Shown in pieces: positions 1-9,165 of a DNA stretch of 64,000 nt (its first letter is position 1; the number at the start of each line of letters is the position of its first letter). The DNA is taken from the NCBI RefSeq assembly GCF_016909015.1, contig NZ_JAFBFA010000013.1, positions 51,994 to 115,993 of the forward strand, written 5' to 3'. This DNA comes from Gracilibacillus alcaliphilus (GTDB lineage Bacteria > Bacillota > Bacilli > Bacillales > Amphibacillaceae). A program made the translations under genes and the position numbers. Below the pieces are notes generated by a model. The model saw only the letters and a program-made list of their open reading frames with translations, searched no databases and was not told where the DNA came from.

Positions 1-422
1 TTGATGATTTGCAAAGCTGGCCTTACGGTATCGGCAGTAGAATGTGCGGCCCCGCTTACCAGTCCGTCTGCTTTTCCCATATAAACAAGCATGGTTCCAA
101 AATAGTTTTCATCCAACAGCAATTTGCGTGCATCCTCTTCCGATGCCTTCCCTCTACGTCGTTCTACAAAAGAGGTAACCATTTCTTCAAATGCAGGATA
201 TGTACTAGGGTCGATAATTTCCACATCCTCCATAGAAATATTAATTTCTTTTGCCTTCTGTTCTATTTTTTCTTGCAATCCGATTAGTACAGGTTCTACT
301 AATCCTTCCTTTTTCAGTTGGCTGGCAGCAGTAATAATTCGCTCATCCAATCCTTCTGGAAGCACAATTTTACTAGTTTTTCCGTACAATCTCTTCTTTA
401 CATCTTCAAATAAATCACTCAT
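1..422 (-). CDS. pta: phosphate acetyltransferase, N-terminal part (cut by window edge)
   Basis: Reading leftward from an ATG at 422 gives about 140 residues beginning MSDLFEDVKKRLYGK. It contains the N-terminal landmarks of Bacillus Pta: VLPEGLDERI, FVERRRGKA, LLDENYFGTMLVY and DGLVSGAAHSTADTVRP. The enzyme converts acetyl-CoA and phosphate to acetyl phosphate in the cytoplasmic Pta-AckA overflow route. The start is fixed by GGAGG a few bases upstream and a good promoter behind it. The C-terminal half lies beyond base 1. It is divergent from hemQ, as in Bacillus subtilis. The residues are recognised directly; the function is family knowledge. Confidence 0.95.
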   Translation of the reverse strand, partial: MSDLFEDVKKRLYGKTSKIVLPEGLDERIITAASQLKKEGLVEPVLIGLQEKIEQKAKEINISMEDVEIIDPSTYPAFEEMVTSFVERRRGKASEEDARKLLLDENYFGTMLVYMGKADGLVSGAAHSTADTVRPALQII

Positions 423-449
423 GATTCAACCCTCCAATTTATTATCTGT

Positions 450-478
450 ACTATATGATACGCCTTTTTGTGTAACAA
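450..478 (-). promoter_or_regulatory. SigA-like promoter for pta
   Basis: On the minus strand TTGTTA (473-478) and TATAGT (450-455) are separated by 17 bp and sit just upstream of the GGAGG site of pta. Spacing and sequence fit a vegetative promoter. Confidence 0.6.
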
Positions 479-754
479 TGAAAGTAAAAGCTCAACAAAA
501 AAAGTACTTTCTGAAAAAATCGGTGAGTCTCTGTACAGCTGGAGACACATTACTCATTATCTCCTTGTATTTTACACTTAATTCAAGGATATCAAAATCT
601 ATTTTAAAAAGCTATGTTTAATCCTAATCAATGCAGCACCGATATAACACAGCCCTTTCTCAAAAAAATTCCTGATTTGTTCATTTTTATGGAATTTTTT
701 AGTTAATCCTTATAGCCGGTTCCTGATTAATCTTCTCTACTTATGGTATATTAA

Positions 755-902
755 GATAAAGTGAAATTTATCGCAGTGTAACTGGCTGTAAAACCCCCAC
801 TTCAAGCACGTCTTTTGCTAAGTGGGAAGCTTAGGCCCGATCGGTTCAACTAACATTCAGTGGGATGGAAAAACCCCCCACTGAACGAAGTTTCACTTTA
901 TC
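755..902. repeat. family C repeat, copy 1 (MITE-like, 148 bp)
   Basis: The element starts GATAAAGTGAAA and ends with the inverted form TTTCACTTTATC. Inside are two hairpins with CCCCCAC/GTGGG and CAGTGGG/CCCACTG type stems. Its reverse complement aligns almost throughout with 44690-44897, and the CAGTGGG hairpin recurs in the twin repeats at 56660 and 56805. It fills most of the 423-996 pta-hemQ spacer; apart from the pta promoter I see nothing else there. No open frame of note. It looks like a non-autonomous mobile repeat. Confidence 0.75.
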
Positions 903-996
903 AGCGTGTGAACACTCGCCTTGTTGGGATCTTTTTGAACCAAAAGCGGATGGTTAACACCATAATAAATAATTGTTATAAAAGGAGTGGAGTCTG

Positions 997-1743
997 ATGC
1001 CAGAAGCAGTAGAAACAATGGATGGCTGGTATTGCTTACATGATCTGCGCAGGATAGATTGGACCAAATGGAAACAAGCCTCTGAGGCAGATCGTGCGGA
1101 AGCACAAACAGAATTACAAAACTTGTTACACAAATGGGAAGCTGTTGCCGAAGCACGGGATGGCAGCCATGCCTTCTATTCTATAATGGGACAAAAGGCA
1201 GATATTATTTTGATGATTTTACGTCCGACCATGCAGGAACTCAGTGAGATTGAATTAGCCTTTAACAAATCAAAATTTGCCGAGTATACCATACCTAGCT
1301 ATTCCTATGTATCAGTCGTGGAACTATCCAAATATATGTCTAAAGACACAGATAATCCAGAAGATAACCCGGGAGTACGTGCCCGCTTAACACCAAAATT
1401 GCCGCAATGGGATCATATCTGTTTCTATCCAATGGACAAACGGCGTGAAGGAAATGATAATTGGTATATGCTTCCTTATGATGAGCGCCGTCAATTGATG
1501 TATGAGCACAGTCTGACAGGGAGAAAATATGCTGGTGAAATCAAACAGATTATTACAGGTTCGATGGGCTTTGATGATTGGGAATGGAGTGTTACCCTGT
1601 TTGCAAAAGATGTACTGCAAATTAAGAAAATTGTTTACGAAATGCGTTTTGATGTTGTCAGTGCTCGTTACGGGGAATTCGGCCCATTCTATGTAGGTAA
1701 TATTCTTAAAACAGAGGATATACCTGCTTATCTAGTCATATAA
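997..1743 (+). CDS. hemQ: coproheme decarboxylase HemQ
   Basis: The 248-residue protein belongs to the chlorite-dismutase-like family and carries the Firmicutes HemQ signature: WYCLHDLRRIDW near the N-terminus, FYPMDKRR (Tyr144) and YEHSLTGRKYAGEIKQ (His171). In this family the Tyr takes part in oxidative decarboxylation of coproheme III to heme b and the His is the proximal haem ligand. Length matches the family. AAAGGAG precedes the ATG. It lies divergent from pta as in Bacillus subtilis and is followed by a terminator, so it is probably a single-gene unit. Confidence 0.95.
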   Translation: MPEAVETMDGWYCLHDLRRIDWTKWKQASEADRAEAQTELQNLLHKWEAVAEARDGSHAFYSIMGQKADIILMILRPTMQELSEIELAFNKSKFAEYTIPSYSYVSVVELSKYMSKDTDNPEDNPGVRARLTPKLPQWDHICFYPMDKRREGNDNWYMLPYDERRQLMYEHSLTGRKYAGEIKQIITGSMGFDDWEWSVTLFAKDVLQIKKIVYEMRFDVVSARYGEFGPFYVGNILKTEDIPAYLVI

Positions 1744-1751
1744 TCTATATC

Positions 1752-1782
1752 AAAAGCTGGTTTTTGATACCAGCTTTTTTTC
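1752..1782 (+). terminator. rho-independent terminator of hemQ
   Basis: The stem AAAAGCTGGT/ACCAGCTTTT with a short loop is followed by a T run, directly after the hemQ stop. Confidence 0.85.
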
Positions 1783-1865
1783 AATTCATAGGAATGTTCC
1801 CCCCTTTTGTTACATATAGATAATGTAGCGGACAACAGCTCGACTATCGAAAGGGGTTTTTATCT

Positions 1866-2276
1866 ATGAATCAGCAAGATAATCAAAATCAATTTCAGGC
1901 AATGCCTTATTATCCGCAAAATTATTACGGCACACAAAATTATCCGGTCCAAAACCAACCAAATACACCAATGATACCAAACATGCAGCAAGCGAACGCC
2001 ACGCCAGGCATGCTTCCGATGGAGCAATCTTACATCGAAAATATCTTACGGCTCAACAGAGGAAAGCAAGCCACCGTTTATATGACTTTTGAAAATAACG
2101 ATCGTTGGAATGCCAAGATATTCAAGGGGATTATTGAAGCAGCCGGCCGGGACCATATTATCTTAAGTGACACCGAAACAGGAAAAAGGTACATTTTATT
2201 GATGGTTTATTTGGATTACATTACCTTTGATGAAGAAATTGTTTATGACTATCCATATGCCAATGCACCACGCTAA
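1866..2276 (+). CDS. gerQ: spore coat/germination protein GerQ
   Basis: The 136-residue protein has an N-terminal third rich in Gln, Asn, Pro and Tyr, then a conserved C-terminal domain (SYIENILRLNRGKQATVYMT onward, ending YLDYITFDEEI). This is the layout of GerQ (YwdL), a coat protein that is cross-linked by transglutaminase and helps anchor the CwlJ cortex hydrolase. The Gln-rich segment supplies plausible cross-linking sites. ywdK and ywdI homologues next door match the Bacillus subtilis neighbourhood. It implies that the host sporulates. GAAAGGGG precedes the ATG. Confidence 0.93.
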   Translation: MNQQDNQNQFQAMPYYPQNYYGTQNYPVQNQPNTPMIPNMQQANATPGMLPMEQSYIENILRLNRGKQATVYMTFENNDRWNAKIFKGIIEAAGRDHIILSDTETGKRYILLMVYLDYITFDEEIVYDYPYANAPR

Positions 2277-2291
2277 AGGCATTTTGCCACA

Positions 2292-2534
2292 ATGAAATCT
2301 CGTTCCGATCAGATTACCATCTATTGTTTTTACTTTACACTCATTTGCCTGATCCTCGCCTGGATCAATACATCATTTCTATTTACTATGCTTACATTGG
2401 CAAGTGTCAGTGTCGCCTTGTTTACGGATGCAGCCCAAGAATGGCGCAAAGGAAATCGTTTTTTCTTCTCTCAATCTCTTGTAAGGGGCTTTGGAGTAGT
2501 TGGCGGAATGATCCTGATCTATTATTTTCTCTAA
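2292..2534 (+). CDS. small membrane protein downstream of gerQ
   Basis: An 80-residue protein with hydrophobic segments at roughly residues 8-45 and 62-80, separated by a charged stretch (EWRKGNR). It starts 16 bases after the gerQ stop, so co-transcription is likely, and a terminator follows at once. I do not recognise the family. The position suggests a forespore or mother-cell membrane role, but that is only context. Confidence 0.6.
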   Translation: MKSRSDQITIYCFYFTLICLILAWINTSFLFTMLTLASVSVALFTDAAQEWRKGNRFFFSQSLVRGFGVVGGMILIYYFL

Positions 2535-2541
2535 CCATCAG

Positions 2542-2574
2542 AAAAAAGGTTCCAACCTATTGGAACCTTTTTTT
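2542..2574. terminator. bidirectional terminator
   Basis: AAAAAAGGTTCCAA/TTGGAACCTTTTTT hairpin between convergent genes, with A and T runs on both sides so it can serve either strand. Confidence 0.88.
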
Positions 2575-2582
2575 CTATACTG

Positions 2583-2951
2583 TTAGATATGTTTGATCAC
2601 AGCGTATCCTAACAATACCCAGCCGATTAAGAATGCCACTCCGCCTATCGGAGTGATCATGGCAAAAGTCTTTATTTGTGTAGTTGAATAAATATAGAGA
2701 CTGCCTGAAAACAGCAGGATTCCTGCAAAAAAGAACCAGCCTGCCGATACCATACTGCCGCTTGTTATCTTCTGCATGGCCAGTCCAGTAACCAGCAAGG
2801 CTACGGTATGGAACATTTGATATTGTACAGCTTTCTCCCAAGTAGCAAGCATTTTTTCAGATAGTTTTCCTTCTAATCCATGAGCGCCAAACGCACCAAG
2901 GGCAACGGCTAAGAAGCCATTTAGAATACCTAATAGTAAAAACAATTTCAT
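2583..2951 (-). CDS. ywdK: DUF423 membrane protein, YwdK family
   Basis: About 122 residues with four predicted membrane segments and the DUF423 pattern GAFGAHGLEGKLSE, WEKAVQYQMFHT and FSGSLYIYS. The biochemical role of the family is unknown. I start at the ATG at 2951 rather than the GTG at 2963, because the latter lies inside the GAGAGGTG ribosome binding site. It follows ywdI in the same direction, 20 bases away, as in Bacillus subtilis. Confidence 0.88.
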   Translation of the reverse strand: MKLFLLLGILNGFLAVALGAFGAHGLEGKLSEKMLATWEKAVQYQMFHTVALLVTGLAMQKITSGSMVSAGWFFFAGILLFSGSLYIYSTTQIKTFAMITPIGGVAFLIGWVLLGYAVIKHI

Positions 2952-2970
2952 TGCTGTGGACACCTCTCTA

Positions 2971-3240
2971 TCAAAAGTCTAATAATGAATCACTCTGCGT
3001 CTCTTCACTTGCTGTTTGCTTCGCTTGTTTTTGGACCGGTTTTGGTGCAGGATGGCCGACCATCTTCTTCCACTCCAGCTCATTTATCGTTGGAGAGGCT
3101 GTTGGAACATCATATTCCAGTAATAAATCGGTTAATGCCTGTACCGCTTTTGCATGTTCACGCACTTTTTCCTCATTCTTTAAGGCCTGCTCACACTCAG
3201 CAATTATTTTTCTTAAAATTTGTTGATTCGTAATGGTCAT
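2971..3240 (-). CDS. ywdI: DUF5327 family protein, YwdI-like
   Basis: An 89-residue soluble protein with an N-terminal helical part (QQILRKIIAECEQAL, then VREHAKAVQALTDLLLEYD) and a low-complexity acidic/Gln tail. The helical head and the position beside ywdK and gerQ match YwdI. No enzymatic motif is visible and the function is unknown. GAGAGGATG provides the ribosome binding site. Confidence 0.8.
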   Translation of the reverse strand: MTITNQQILRKIIAECEQALKNEEKVREHAKAVQALTDLLLEYDVPTASPTINELEWKKMVGHPAPKPVQKQAKQTASEETQSDSLLDF

Positions 3241-3334
3241 GATTACTCATCCTCTCTCCTGATATTATACAATGGTTACAAGTGGATTCAAAATACAAAC
3301 ATCTAAAAGAGAATAGAACTGGGAGGATCACGTT

Positions 3335-4195
3335 ATGGAACAAAGCTTAAGGAAAATAGGAGATCACACAGCGATTCAAACCGTTCAGCCTGTATCTGGC
3401 GGCGAAATTAGGCAAGCCTACTATGTAAAAACGGAACAGCAGGCATATTTTATCAAAACCAATCAAGGTGTAACGGGTAACTTCTTTAAAGTCGAGGCTG
3501 ATGGCTTAGAGCGTATTCGTGCAACTGGAACGATTGCTGTCCCGGAAGTATACTATTATGATGAGACAATAGATAACCAAGAAATGGTGCTTATCCTGGA
3601 ATGGATACAAGGGGAAACATCAGCAACTACTGCTCAACAATTAGGCAAACAGATAGCCGCCCTTCATCTTGCACCTGCTGCTCCACACTATGGGATGGAG
3701 CACCCTACCTTTGTTGGTGAATTAATTCAGCCAAACAAGTGGTACGATAACTGGATCAATTATTTCCATGAACAACGACTCCTGCCACAACTAGACCTTG
3801 CTATCCAACAGAAGCGAATGCCCCATGCCAGACGAGCCAAACTGGAAACATTGCTAAACCGGTTAGATCGCTATCTGCCAAGCCATCCAAGGGTTTCCTT
3901 ACTGCATGGCGATTTATGGGGTGGTAATTGGCTTGCTGGTCCGCATGGGAAACCATATGTGATCGATCCATCCGTTGTTTATGGAGATCACTTATTTGAG
4001 TTGGCTTTTACGGAACTCTTTCACCGATTCCCTGACGACTTTTATTCCCATTACCAAACACTGCTGCCGATTGCTGACTATTACCAAGAAGTTAAACCTA
4101 TTTACCAACTCTTCTATTTACTCGTTCACTTGAATATCTTTGGTGAAGGGTATGGAAGTAGTGTCGATCAAATACTAAAGAAATACGCCGGTTAA
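3335..4195 (+). CDS. fructosamine kinase family protein
   Basis: The 286-residue protein has an aminoglycoside-phosphotransferase-like fold with the fructosamine-kinase marks SGGEIRQAYYVK near residue 21, the catalytic loop LLHGDLWGGNW near residue 190, and VIDPSVVYGDHLFELAFTELF after it. Relatives phosphorylate ketoamine groups on glycated amines or proteins so that the sugar can be released. Length is normal. GGGAGG precedes the ATG. It is flanked by terminators, so probably a single-gene unit. The substrate is inferred from the family only. Confidence 0.85.
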   Translation: MEQSLRKIGDHTAIQTVQPVSGGEIRQAYYVKTEQQAYFIKTNQGVTGNFFKVEADGLERIRATGTIAVPEVYYYDETIDNQEMVLILEWIQGETSATTAQQLGKQIAALHLAPAAPHYGMEHPTFVGELIQPNKWYDNWINYFHEQRLLPQLDLAIQQKRMPHARRAKLETLLNRLDRYLPSHPRVSLLHGDLWGGNWLAGPHGKPYVIDPSVVYGDHLFELAFTELFHRFPDDFYSHYQTLLPIADYYQEVKPIYQLFYLLVHLNIFGEGYGSSVDQILKKYAG

Positions 4196-4278
4196 GTCTC
4201 AAACATACTGTTCTTCATAATCATCCCTTACTTGGGCCTGTCTATCTTCCACTTTCTTGCAATCTCAAAATCATAAAC

Positions 4279-4315
4279 AAATGACTGCTGCCTTCTCTTT
4301 CGGCAGCAGTCATTT
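4279..4315. terminator. bidirectional terminator
   Basis: AAATGACTGCTGCC/GGCAGCAGTCATTT hairpin between the convergent kinase-like gene and the acyltransferase gene. Confidence 0.85.
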
Positions 4316-4318
4316 ATG

Positions 4319-5350
4319 TCAAGATGATTCTTCTTTCATTTGATAAGCCTTCCGGCGCTGTCTGCGCCTAGACCAGCGTGCTTGTAATAAATCGATTTTC
4401 CCTTCTACAATCGGCTGTGTCAACGTTACTACCCATTTAGAAGAGAGTAACAACACAATGGAAGCTGCGATTACAGCAAGCCCTAAAGTATCAAGATTCT
4501 GATTCACCGCCAGTAAGTTCGCTTCGCGTACATACTGAATAATGACACCGTGTAACAGATACACATAGATCGTATATTGGCCCAGCTTTGAGAAGCTGAA
4601 TTCTTTTCTCGGTATAAGCGTAAGCACGGCAAACACCATTAAAAGGGCAACCAAGTATAAACTGGCGCGGAATAATCCACCTGGTATAGGTGCCGCAAGC
4701 TGTTGATAAGGTTGTGAACCAAACAGCCATTGTACCGGTATGTCTGGTGCAAGATAAGTGATGACCAAGGCAACTGTTAATAAACCAGCTGCTGCCACCT
4801 TCTTGGGCAATGTCTGCCATTTATATAATTGATCAGTATGAAGCCAATAACCAATTAGGAAGAATGGAAAGAAGACAAATGTTCTCGACAAACTTAAGTC
4901 TGGTCCAATAAAAGGCAGATAACCAATGGCTGTTCCAATCAGAAAAGCAACTGGAATACCTAACATCGGCTTTAATTTCTTGAAACCAATTAATAATATA
5001 TGCCAACTAAATAGACTTAGTAAAAACCACAATCCCCACTGTGGATCATATATTGCCTGATCCCAACTGCTCTTTCCAATCGTTAAGAAATAAAAGGAAT
5101 AGAAGAGCTGGAACAGAAAGTAAGGAAGTAAGATTCGTTTAGCTAGTTTCATCAGATACCCTCGATCACTGGCTCCTTTCGCAAAGAAACCACTGACTAG
5201 AATAAAGACCGGCATATGAAATAAATATATCCACTGATATAATACGTTTATCACTTCAATGTTGTCTTTTAAAGGCTGGATTAAATGACCAAACACCACT
5301 AAAAAGATAAACAAGAGTTTAGCATTATCAAAGTAAACCTCTCGTTTCAT
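4319..5350 (-). CDS. membrane acyltransferase (acyltransferase 3 / fucose 4-O-acetylase-like)
   Basis: A 343-residue polytopic protein with about ten hydrophobic segments. It begins YFDNAKLLFIFLVVFGHL, the typical start of acyltransferase-3 family proteins, where the D-to-H region supplies catalytic residues, and continues with LFHMPVFILVSGFF. Relatives transfer acetyl groups to cell-wall or exopolysaccharide sugars at the membrane. The C-terminus is a basic cytoplasmic tail (RWSRRRQRRKAYQ). The acceptor cannot be read from sequence. Confidence 0.85.
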   Translation of the reverse strand: MKREVYFDNAKLLFIFLVVFGHLIQPLKDNIEVINVLYQWIYLFHMPVFILVSGFFAKGASDRGYLMKLAKRILLPYFLFQLFYSFYFLTIGKSSWDQAIYDPQWGLWFLLSLFSWHILLIGFKKLKPMLGIPVAFLIGTAIGYLPFIGPDLSLSRTFVFFPFFLIGYWLHTDQLYKWQTLPKKVAAAGLLTVALVITYLAPDIPVQWLFGSQPYQQLAAPIPGGLFRASLYLVALLMVFAVLTLIPRKEFSFSKLGQYTIYVYLLHGVIIQYVREANLLAVNQNLDTLGLAVIAASIVLLLSSKWVVTLTQPIVEGKIDLLQARWSRRRQRRKAYQMKEESS

Positions 5351-5815
5351 GTCCCATTCTCCTCTTATATTTTAACTTTACATTATCCATAGTACCCTTT
5401 TTTGTTCTGAACAAAAAGCATTTTGAACGATTGTTACTACTTTGTAAATGTTATGTTAACAACTTGAAATTTTTCTTTATGATGAAGGCTTGTCCACAGG
5501 TTTTCTCCTCATGACCGCTATTGTGAGCAAGGTAGCCGCTAAGGCTGACCATTTGCTTCTACAAAATTTGGTAGAGGCTTAACCTGTTAGAACACACGCT
5601 GCTAGTTCATCGAAGAAAGGTAAGGCAAGAGGAATAATGAAGAACGGTTTTGACATGGTTAGCAAGGTATAGGTGTTTGTTTTTGTGTGCTAAAGTTGAA
5701 TAATCAACAACAGAATTACGGTTAATAAGGATTGAATTTAATATATTACTACTTTATTATAAATAGAGGAACTTTTCCCAATTCTTAAAGTGACCATACT
5801 GGAGAGGAGTATGTG
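5351..5815. other. gene-free spacer with degraded family B-like sequence
   Basis: No credible coding frame. Around 5513-5550 the sequence GTAGCCGCTAAGGCTGACC resembles GCAACCGCTGCGGCTGACC in repeat B1 near 26391, and a stretch near 5685-5700 resembles 27110-27123. It therefore looks like an eroded repeat. The distal part holds the untranslated leader of the CitMHS gene. Confidence 0.4.
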
Positions 5816-7183
5816 ATGCAAGGAGATATTTCTATTTGGCTTACAATTGTAGGCCTTGTGATAATTTTTTCGATTGTAGGGCTGTTAATTTCTAACAAAG
5901 TCAGCCCGATTGTAGGGATGATCATTATCCCGATTATAGGTGCCCTGATAGCAGGTTTCGGTTTTCAAGAAATAGCAGTTTTTTTGGAAAAAGGCTCTGC
6001 GCAAGTAATGGGCGTCGTTATTATGTTTATTTTTGCTATTCTTTATTTTGGCATTATGCAAGATATCGGGTTATTTAATCCTTTTATTCGGTTTATGATT
6101 GTCATTACACGTGGTAATGTAGTCATTGTTGCCATTGCTACTGCGCTTATTGGGATGATTGCCCAATTAGATGGAGCTGGTGCTTCCACCTTCCTTCTAT
6201 GTATTCCTGCGCTGCTACCCTTGTATAAAGAGTTACATATGAGTCGTTATTTATTGCTTTTACTCGTCGCACTCAGTGCTGGAGTAATTAATATGATCCC
6301 ATGGGGCGGGCCAACTGCTCGTGCTGCAACCGTTATCGAAGCAGATTTAATCGAGTATTATCTGCCGTTGATCCCGGTTCAGGCGATTGGGGCAGGGTTA
6401 ATTATTTTGTTAGCAGTTCTGCTTGGCTTTCGTGAAAAGCGCCGGATCGCCAAACGAGCAGCGGCTGGTGAGATTCAATTAAGTAACAATGTCAATATCC
6501 ACGCAATTGCTGATCAATTTATGCTCAGACAAAATGAAGAACGAGCACAAGCTAAGGAACAGCCACGATCTTATAAAGGTTTGAGCTGGATGAACTTAAT
6601 CCTGACGATTGCTGTTCTAAGTACGATGATGTCTGGACTGCTTGCACCGCAATATGCCTTTATGATTGGAGTTGCTATCGCTCTTCCTTTAAACTATAAA
6701 GGGGTAGACAGTCAAATGGAACGAGTAAAGGCACATGCACCAAATGCCTTAATGATGGCAGCGGTTATTCTAGCGGCTGGTGTCTTCCTTGGCGTACTGA
6801 ATGAATCGGATATGCTAAAACAAATTGCCTTAGCTGCTATTGCGATTATGCCTGGTTTTGTTGTTCCATATGTACATATTATTGTCGGAATATTCGGTGT
6901 ACCGATGGATCTATTAACAAGTACCGATGCTTATTACTTTGCCTTACTGCCAATTGTAGAACAAATTGCCACTACACAAGGGGTTGCGGCTACTTCTACA
7001 GCATATGCCATGATGATTGGTAATATTATCGGAACATTTGTCAGTCCTTTTTCTCCCGCTCTTTGGTTAGGTATTGGACTAGCTTCTGCCAACATGGGGA
7101 AACATATCAAATACTCTTTCTTTTGGCTATGGGGATTCAGTATTGTATTGTTAGGGTTTGCTATTTTAATTGGTGTTATTTAA
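5816..7183 (+). CDS. CitMHS-family carboxylate transporter
   Basis: About 455 residues with some twelve hydrophobic segments and the CitMHS features QLDGAGASTFLLCIPALLPL and NMIPWGGPTARAATV in the first half, and VPMDLLTSTDAYYF and MMIGNIIGTFVSPFSPALWL in the second. The family carries metal-citrate complexes with protons. I start at the ATG at 5816; the ATG at 5811 is out of frame and stops at once, and GGAGAGGAG is well placed for 5816. No two-component regulator such as CitST is adjacent. The metal and acid specificity cannot be told. Confidence 0.9.
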   Translation: MQGDISIWLTIVGLVIIFSIVGLLISNKVSPIVGMIIIPIIGALIAGFGFQEIAVFLEKGSAQVMGVVIMFIFAILYFGIMQDIGLFNPFIRFMIVITRGNVVIVAIATALIGMIAQLDGAGASTFLLCIPALLPLYKELHMSRYLLLLLVALSAGVINMIPWGGPTARAATVIEADLIEYYLPLIPVQAIGAGLIILLAVLLGFREKRRIAKRAAAGEIQLSNNVNIHAIADQFMLRQNEERAQAKEQPRSYKGLSWMNLILTIAVLSTMMSGLLAPQYAFMIGVAIALPLNYKGVDSQMERVKAHAPNALMMAAVILAAGVFLGVLNESDMLKQIALAAIAIMPGFVVPYVHIIVGIFGVPMDLLTSTDAYYFALLPIVEQIATTQGVAATSTAYAMMIGNIIGTFVSPFSPALWLGIGLASANMGKHIKYSFFWLWGFSIVLLGFAILIGVI

Positions 7184-7216
7184 AAGATTCCATCAACTAG
7201 ATAAAATAAACTTACG

Positions 7217-7266
7217 AAAAAGCCTCGGAGAGCAGACCTATCAATAGGTCTGCTCCCGAGGCTTTT
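7217..7266. terminator. long bidirectional terminator
   Basis: Stem AAAAGCCTCGG plus GAGCAGACCTAT pairs with ATAGGTCTGCTC plus CCGAGGCTTTT, between two convergent transporter genes. Confidence 0.9.
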
Positions 7267-7331
7267 CCGCTAGAATCCAAAGTTAAAGGTTATTCTTCTA
7301 TCTTCAGAAACAATTATTTTTTGAACATCCT

Positions 7332-8726
7332 CTATAATGCAATATCTTTATTGATCGTCTGTTTGTCATGATAAGCCTTCACATTTAATTTTTTCATAAA
7401 TTTCGATGTTAAGGTACCTGATACAATCGAGCCATTTACATTTAATGCAGTACGTCCCATGTCGATTAACGGTTCAACAGTGATCAGCAAACCAGCTAAG
7501 GCAACAGGCAGATTCATGGACGATAAAACAATCAATGCTGCGAAAGTAGCACCGCCGCCAACACCGGCAACACCAAAGGAACTAATCCCAATAATAACGA
7601 CAAGGGATAATAGGAACCCTGGCGATAATGGATCAATACCTTGGGTAGGTGCAATCATCACAGCTAACATCGCTGGATAAATACCAGCACAGCCGTTTTG
7701 ACCAATTGTGGCACCGAATGAAGCCGCCATATTCGCTGTACCATTATGCACCCCTAAGCTGTCACGTTGTACTTGAATCGTTAATGGGATCGTTCCTGCA
7801 CTGGAACGTGATGTAAAGGCAAAACTTAATACCGGTAATACCTTCTGTACAAAGATAAACGGGTTTAGTTTAAACACAGCCAATAACAGCAAATGAATGA
7901 TAAACATAACAATTAACGCCACATAAGAGGCACCGACAAATTTACCGAGTTCCACAATACCCGCAATATTTGTTTGTGCCACCGTATTTGCCATTAAAGC
8001 CAGAATACCATATGGTGCAATGCGCAGGATTAAGGTCACCAAACGCATAATAACGGTATAAAACGTATTGACGATATCAATAAATTTCTCTGCTTGCTCT
8101 GGCTGCTTTCGCTTCACCCCCAGTACTGCGATACCGACTAGAATAGAGAACAGCACGACAGCGATAACCGATGTAGCCCGTTCACCTGTCATATCTAAGA
8201 AAATATTAGACGGAATAAATTCCAATATCTGCTGAGGCATACTCATATCTTCGACAGTGCCTAGTCTATCTTCTAAATCAAGGGCTCGCTGTTGCTCAGC
8301 CTCCCCCATTTCAATCTGATCGGCATTTAAGTTAAAGACCGTCGCACTGGTTACTCCAACCAAGGCCGACACCATGGCAGTCGCCACGAGGATACCAATA
8401 ATCCATGCCGACATTTTCCCCAGTTCAGCAGATTTCTCCAAATTAATAATAGATTGAATAATTGACACCATTACTAATGGGATAACAATCATCATAAGTA
8501 AACGAATATACCCGCTTCCGGCAATACTGTACCAATCCGTGGTAGAACTTACCACTTCTGAATCAGCGGAATAGGCTATTTGGAGAAAGGCACCCAGCAA
8601 AATACCTAACCCTAACCCTGCAAACACACGTTTACTAAAAGATACATGTTTTCGTTGCATTACGATTAAAATCCCAATAAATATAAGCATAATTGCCACA
8701 TTAATAATAATAAACAAAGTATCCAT
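7332..8726 (-). CDS. tcyP: L-cystine symporter, TcyP-like (DAACS family)
   Basis: The 464-residue sodium:dicarboxylate symporter fold carries SFAFTSRSSAGTIPLT, NGTANMAASFGATIGQNGCAG and GVAGVGGGATFAALIVLS, the re-entrant loop and transport motifs of the group. The N-terminal layout and the QNGCAG variant fit the cystine carrier TcyP of Bacillus rather than glutamate or C4-dicarboxylate carriers. GGAGGAG precedes the ATG. A promoter candidate lies about 225 bp upstream, leaving a leader long enough for regulation, but no known riboswitch was recognised in it. Confidence 0.88.
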   Translation of the reverse strand: MDTLFIIINVAIMLIFIGILIVMQRKHVSFSKRVFAGLGLGILLGAFLQIAYSADSEVVSSTTDWYSIAGSGYIRLLMMIVIPLVMVSIIQSIINLEKSAELGKMSAWIIGILVATAMVSALVGVTSATVFNLNADQIEMGEAEQQRALDLEDRLGTVEDMSMPQQILEFIPSNIFLDMTGERATSVIAVVLFSILVGIAVLGVKRKQPEQAEKFIDIVNTFYTVIMRLVTLILRIAPYGILALMANTVAQTNIAGIVELGKFVGASYVALIVMFIIHLLLLAVFKLNPFIFVQKVLPVLSFAFTSRSSAGTIPLTIQVQRDSLGVHNGTANMAASFGATIGQNGCAGIYPAMLAVMIAPTQGIDPLSPGFLLSLVVIIGISSFGVAGVGGGATFAALIVLSSMNLPVALAGLLITVEPLIDMGRTALNVNGSIVSGTLTSKFMKKLNVKAYHDKQTINKDIAL

Positions 8727-8949
8727 TATACTCCTCCTTTTATAAAAAGTATTGGTTTATCATGACGCAAATTGTCTGAATTTCTAGTTTTTAGAATATC
8801 AAGGAAATAAAATGGCTGGCACATGTTAATGTCTTGATAGATTTAAAACGCTGGGGAAAATATCTCGTAAACATGATTTTCCATAGAGCCATTTCTTATC
8901 CCAAAATACAAGTATGCACATGACAATCCCGATAAAATCACTATGATTT

Positions 8950-8978
8950 ATAGTACTACTATTCCATCTTACTGTCAA
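8950..8978 (-). promoter_or_regulatory. candidate promoter upstream of tcyP
   Basis: TTGACA (8973-8978) and TACTAT (8950-8955) on the minus strand with a 17-bp spacer. It would give a leader of roughly 215 nt. The rest of the 8727-9165 spacer holds a weak hairpin at 9084-9120 (ATCTAT/ATAGAT core), which could end the OsmC-like gene. Confidence 0.5.
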
Positions 8979-9165
8979 TTATATGATTTGGATATCAAAA
9001 AGATAACGGTCTAATCCAGAACAGGCTTGATTTGTTTTCTTCAGCCAACCATTACGAGTGATAACTTAACTTTAGAATAAATTAAAAAAGAGCATCTATA
9101 CGTAATAGATACCCTTTTCCCTACATTTCATACATGTTTTTTTACGGTACTAAGTCAGAAGCTTT

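Noticed and set aside
2324..2596. 90-codon frame overlapping the small membrane protein after gerQ
   Set aside because: Different frame, runs through the terminator, and lacks a ribosome binding site; the 80-residue frame is better.
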